47,808 bases of DNA, taken from NCBI GenBank assembly GCA_030148905.1, contig JASBSO010000075.1, positions 1 to 47,808 of the forward strand, in the 5' to 3' direction. Shown piece after piece: positions 46,954-47,808 of this stretch; position 1 is the stretch's first letter; every line of letters begins with the position of its first letter. The translations under genes were made by a program, and so were the position numbers. Source of the stretch: Kordiimonadaceae bacterium. GTDB lineage: Bacteria; Pseudomonadota; Alphaproteobacteria; Sphingomonadales; Kordiimonadaceae. The notes under the pieces were generated by a model that saw nothing but the letters and a program-made list of their open reading frames with translations, was not told the origin of the DNA and searched no databases.

Positions 46954-47808
46954 TTAGATAATTTCATCCTCGTCAAACAGCGGGTCGGCTTCCAGTTGGC
47001 TTGTCAGGCTATCGAGCGTGGCCTCGGCATCAACGCTTTTGGCGATTTTGGCGATATGAAACAGGCCGTCACCCTCGTTGATCACCGGCATGTTGGACCG
47101 GCCGATCACCAGGCCCGGCGTGGTGACGGTGATGTCGTGTTCCACCTCGCCGAAGGGGTCTGAAACCGCACCGATCACATCCCCGGCCTCCACCTCGTCG
47201 CCCACCGATTTGAACGGCCGCAACAGGCCGCCCGCGGGCGCGCGCAACCAATAGCTGGATCGTGACTTCAGCGGCGGCGCCTTGGGCTGGCTGATCCCCT
47301 TGCGCGGTACCATGCCCAGGCTGTGCAGCACGCGCAAAATACCGGTCACACCCACACGTACGGCAAATTCGTCAAAGCGCAGGCCTTCGCCCGCTTCAAA
47401 CAGCAAAATATCGACCCCGCGCTTTTGCGCCTCCAGCCGGAGCGAGCCCTCGCGAATGGGCGAGGTGAGGATCAGGGGCGCGCCAAACACCTCGGCCAGT
47501 TCCATACGGCGGCGGCTACCGGGCGAAACGCGGATTTGCGGCAGGTTGGCGCGGTGGATGGCGGCTGAGTGCAGGTCGATCCCGACATCGCTGCGGGTGA
47601 CGACTTCGTCCATCATCAAATGCGCCAGACGCCCGGCGAGCGAACCCTTTGGGCTGCCGGGAAAGCAGCGGTTCAGGTCGCGGCGGTCAGGCAGATAGCG
47701 GCTGTGATTGATAAAGCCAAAGGTATTGACGATCGGAATGGCCAGCAAGGTGCCCTTGATCCGGTCCAGGCCTGGTGTGCGCAGAAGGCGGCGGACAATC
47801 TCCACGCC
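46954..47808 (-). CDS. Succinylglutamate desuccinylase/aspartoacylase-family protein (partial, 5' end outside window)
   Basis: The frame is open to the right edge, so the N-terminus is missing; the GTG at 47805 is internal. The visible part (284 residues) contains 'RYLPDRRDLNRCFPGSPKGS' and 'GIDLHSAAIHRANLPQIR', typical of the AstE/AspA zinc carboxypeptidase-like fold with one zinc-ligand His. The HGDE zinc motif expected upstream is beyond the edge. The C-terminal region ('YWLRAPAGGLLRPFKSVGDEV') is a barrel-like extension seen in the AstE-like subgroup of about 340 residues. The substrate is unknown; such proteins often accompany RimK-type ligases. Confidence 0.85.
   Translation of the reverse strand, partial: GVEIVRRLLRTPGLDRIKGTLLAIPIVNTFGFINHSRYLPDRRDLNRCFPGSPKGSLAGRLAHLMMDEVVTRSDVGIDLHSAAIHRANLPQIRVSPGSRRRMELAEVFGAPLILTSPIREGSLRLEAQKRGVDILLFEAGEGLRFDEFAVRVGVTGILRVLHSLGMVPRKGISQPKAPPLKSRSSYWLRAPAGGLLRPFKSVGDEVEAGDVIGAVSDPFGEVEHDITVTTPGLVIGRSNMPVINEGDGLFHIAKIAKSVDAEATLDSLTSQLEADPLFDEDEII

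Overview
This window looks like chromosomal DNA of a free-living, aerobic alphaproteobacterium with fairly GC-rich coding sequence. Three things point there. The gene order gyrB-recF-dnaN-dnaA / rpsT / enoyl-CoA hydratase / mutM / ubiE-ubiB-coaBC-dut is a known alphaproteobacterial arrangement. Heme synthesis starts with a 5-aminolevulinate synthase (C4 pathway). A perfect TTAA-N7-TTAA (CtrA-type) site lies in one divergent promoter. No genus can be named from the sequence alone.

Layout. Positions 1-1104 hold the 3' end of a phage-structural/peptidoglycan-type protein and a secreted DUF4431 protein, in DNA that is visibly poorer in GC than the rest. Positions 1257-10428 (minus strand) carry the replication cluster (gyrB, recF, dnaN, dnaA), rpsT, a crotonase and mutM. 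There is a 530-base gene-free dnaA leader without convincing DnaA boxes. Positions 10518-15697 (plus strand) form a compact housekeeping run: ubiE, ubiB, coaBC, dut, a MoeB/ThiF-type E1 enzyme and a small DsrE-like protein. The last four each overlap the next by 4 bases. Positions 15722-25207 hold pheA, a membrane-anchored cytochrome c, a ferredoxin/aminopeptidase/MarR/NlpC-P60 cluster, isocitrate lyase with a divergent short-chain-acyl-CoA-type regulator, and L-serine dehydratase. Positions 25232-32543 hold a small secreted Cys-containing protein, an alkyltransferase-like DNA-repair protein, a DUF819 membrane protein and a lipid/acyl-CoA catabolic run (phaB, nitronate monooxygenase-like enzyme, two paired acyl-CoA dehydrogenases, PhyH-type dioxygenase).

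Positions 32557-43360 are the most system-like part. A tripartite HlyD/ATPase/two-permease exporter operon (minus) and a sensor kinase with a periplasmic solute-binding domain (plus) diverge from one AT-rich promoter containing the CtrA-type box. The kinase is followed by an unknown 170-residue protein and then an AttEFGH/YbbAP-like ABC ATPase, a large FtsX-type permease and a secreted CrtC/AttH lipocalin-like protein. I read this as a candidate envelope-sensing and envelope-lipid or antimicrobial-export neighbourhood; that reading is inference.

The right end holds hemA (ALAS), preceded by a possible short leader ORF, then a TonB-dependent receptor and a succinylglutamate desuccinylase/aspartoacylase-family gene cut by the window edge. 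I saw no insertion sequence, tRNA, rRNA or CRISPR array.
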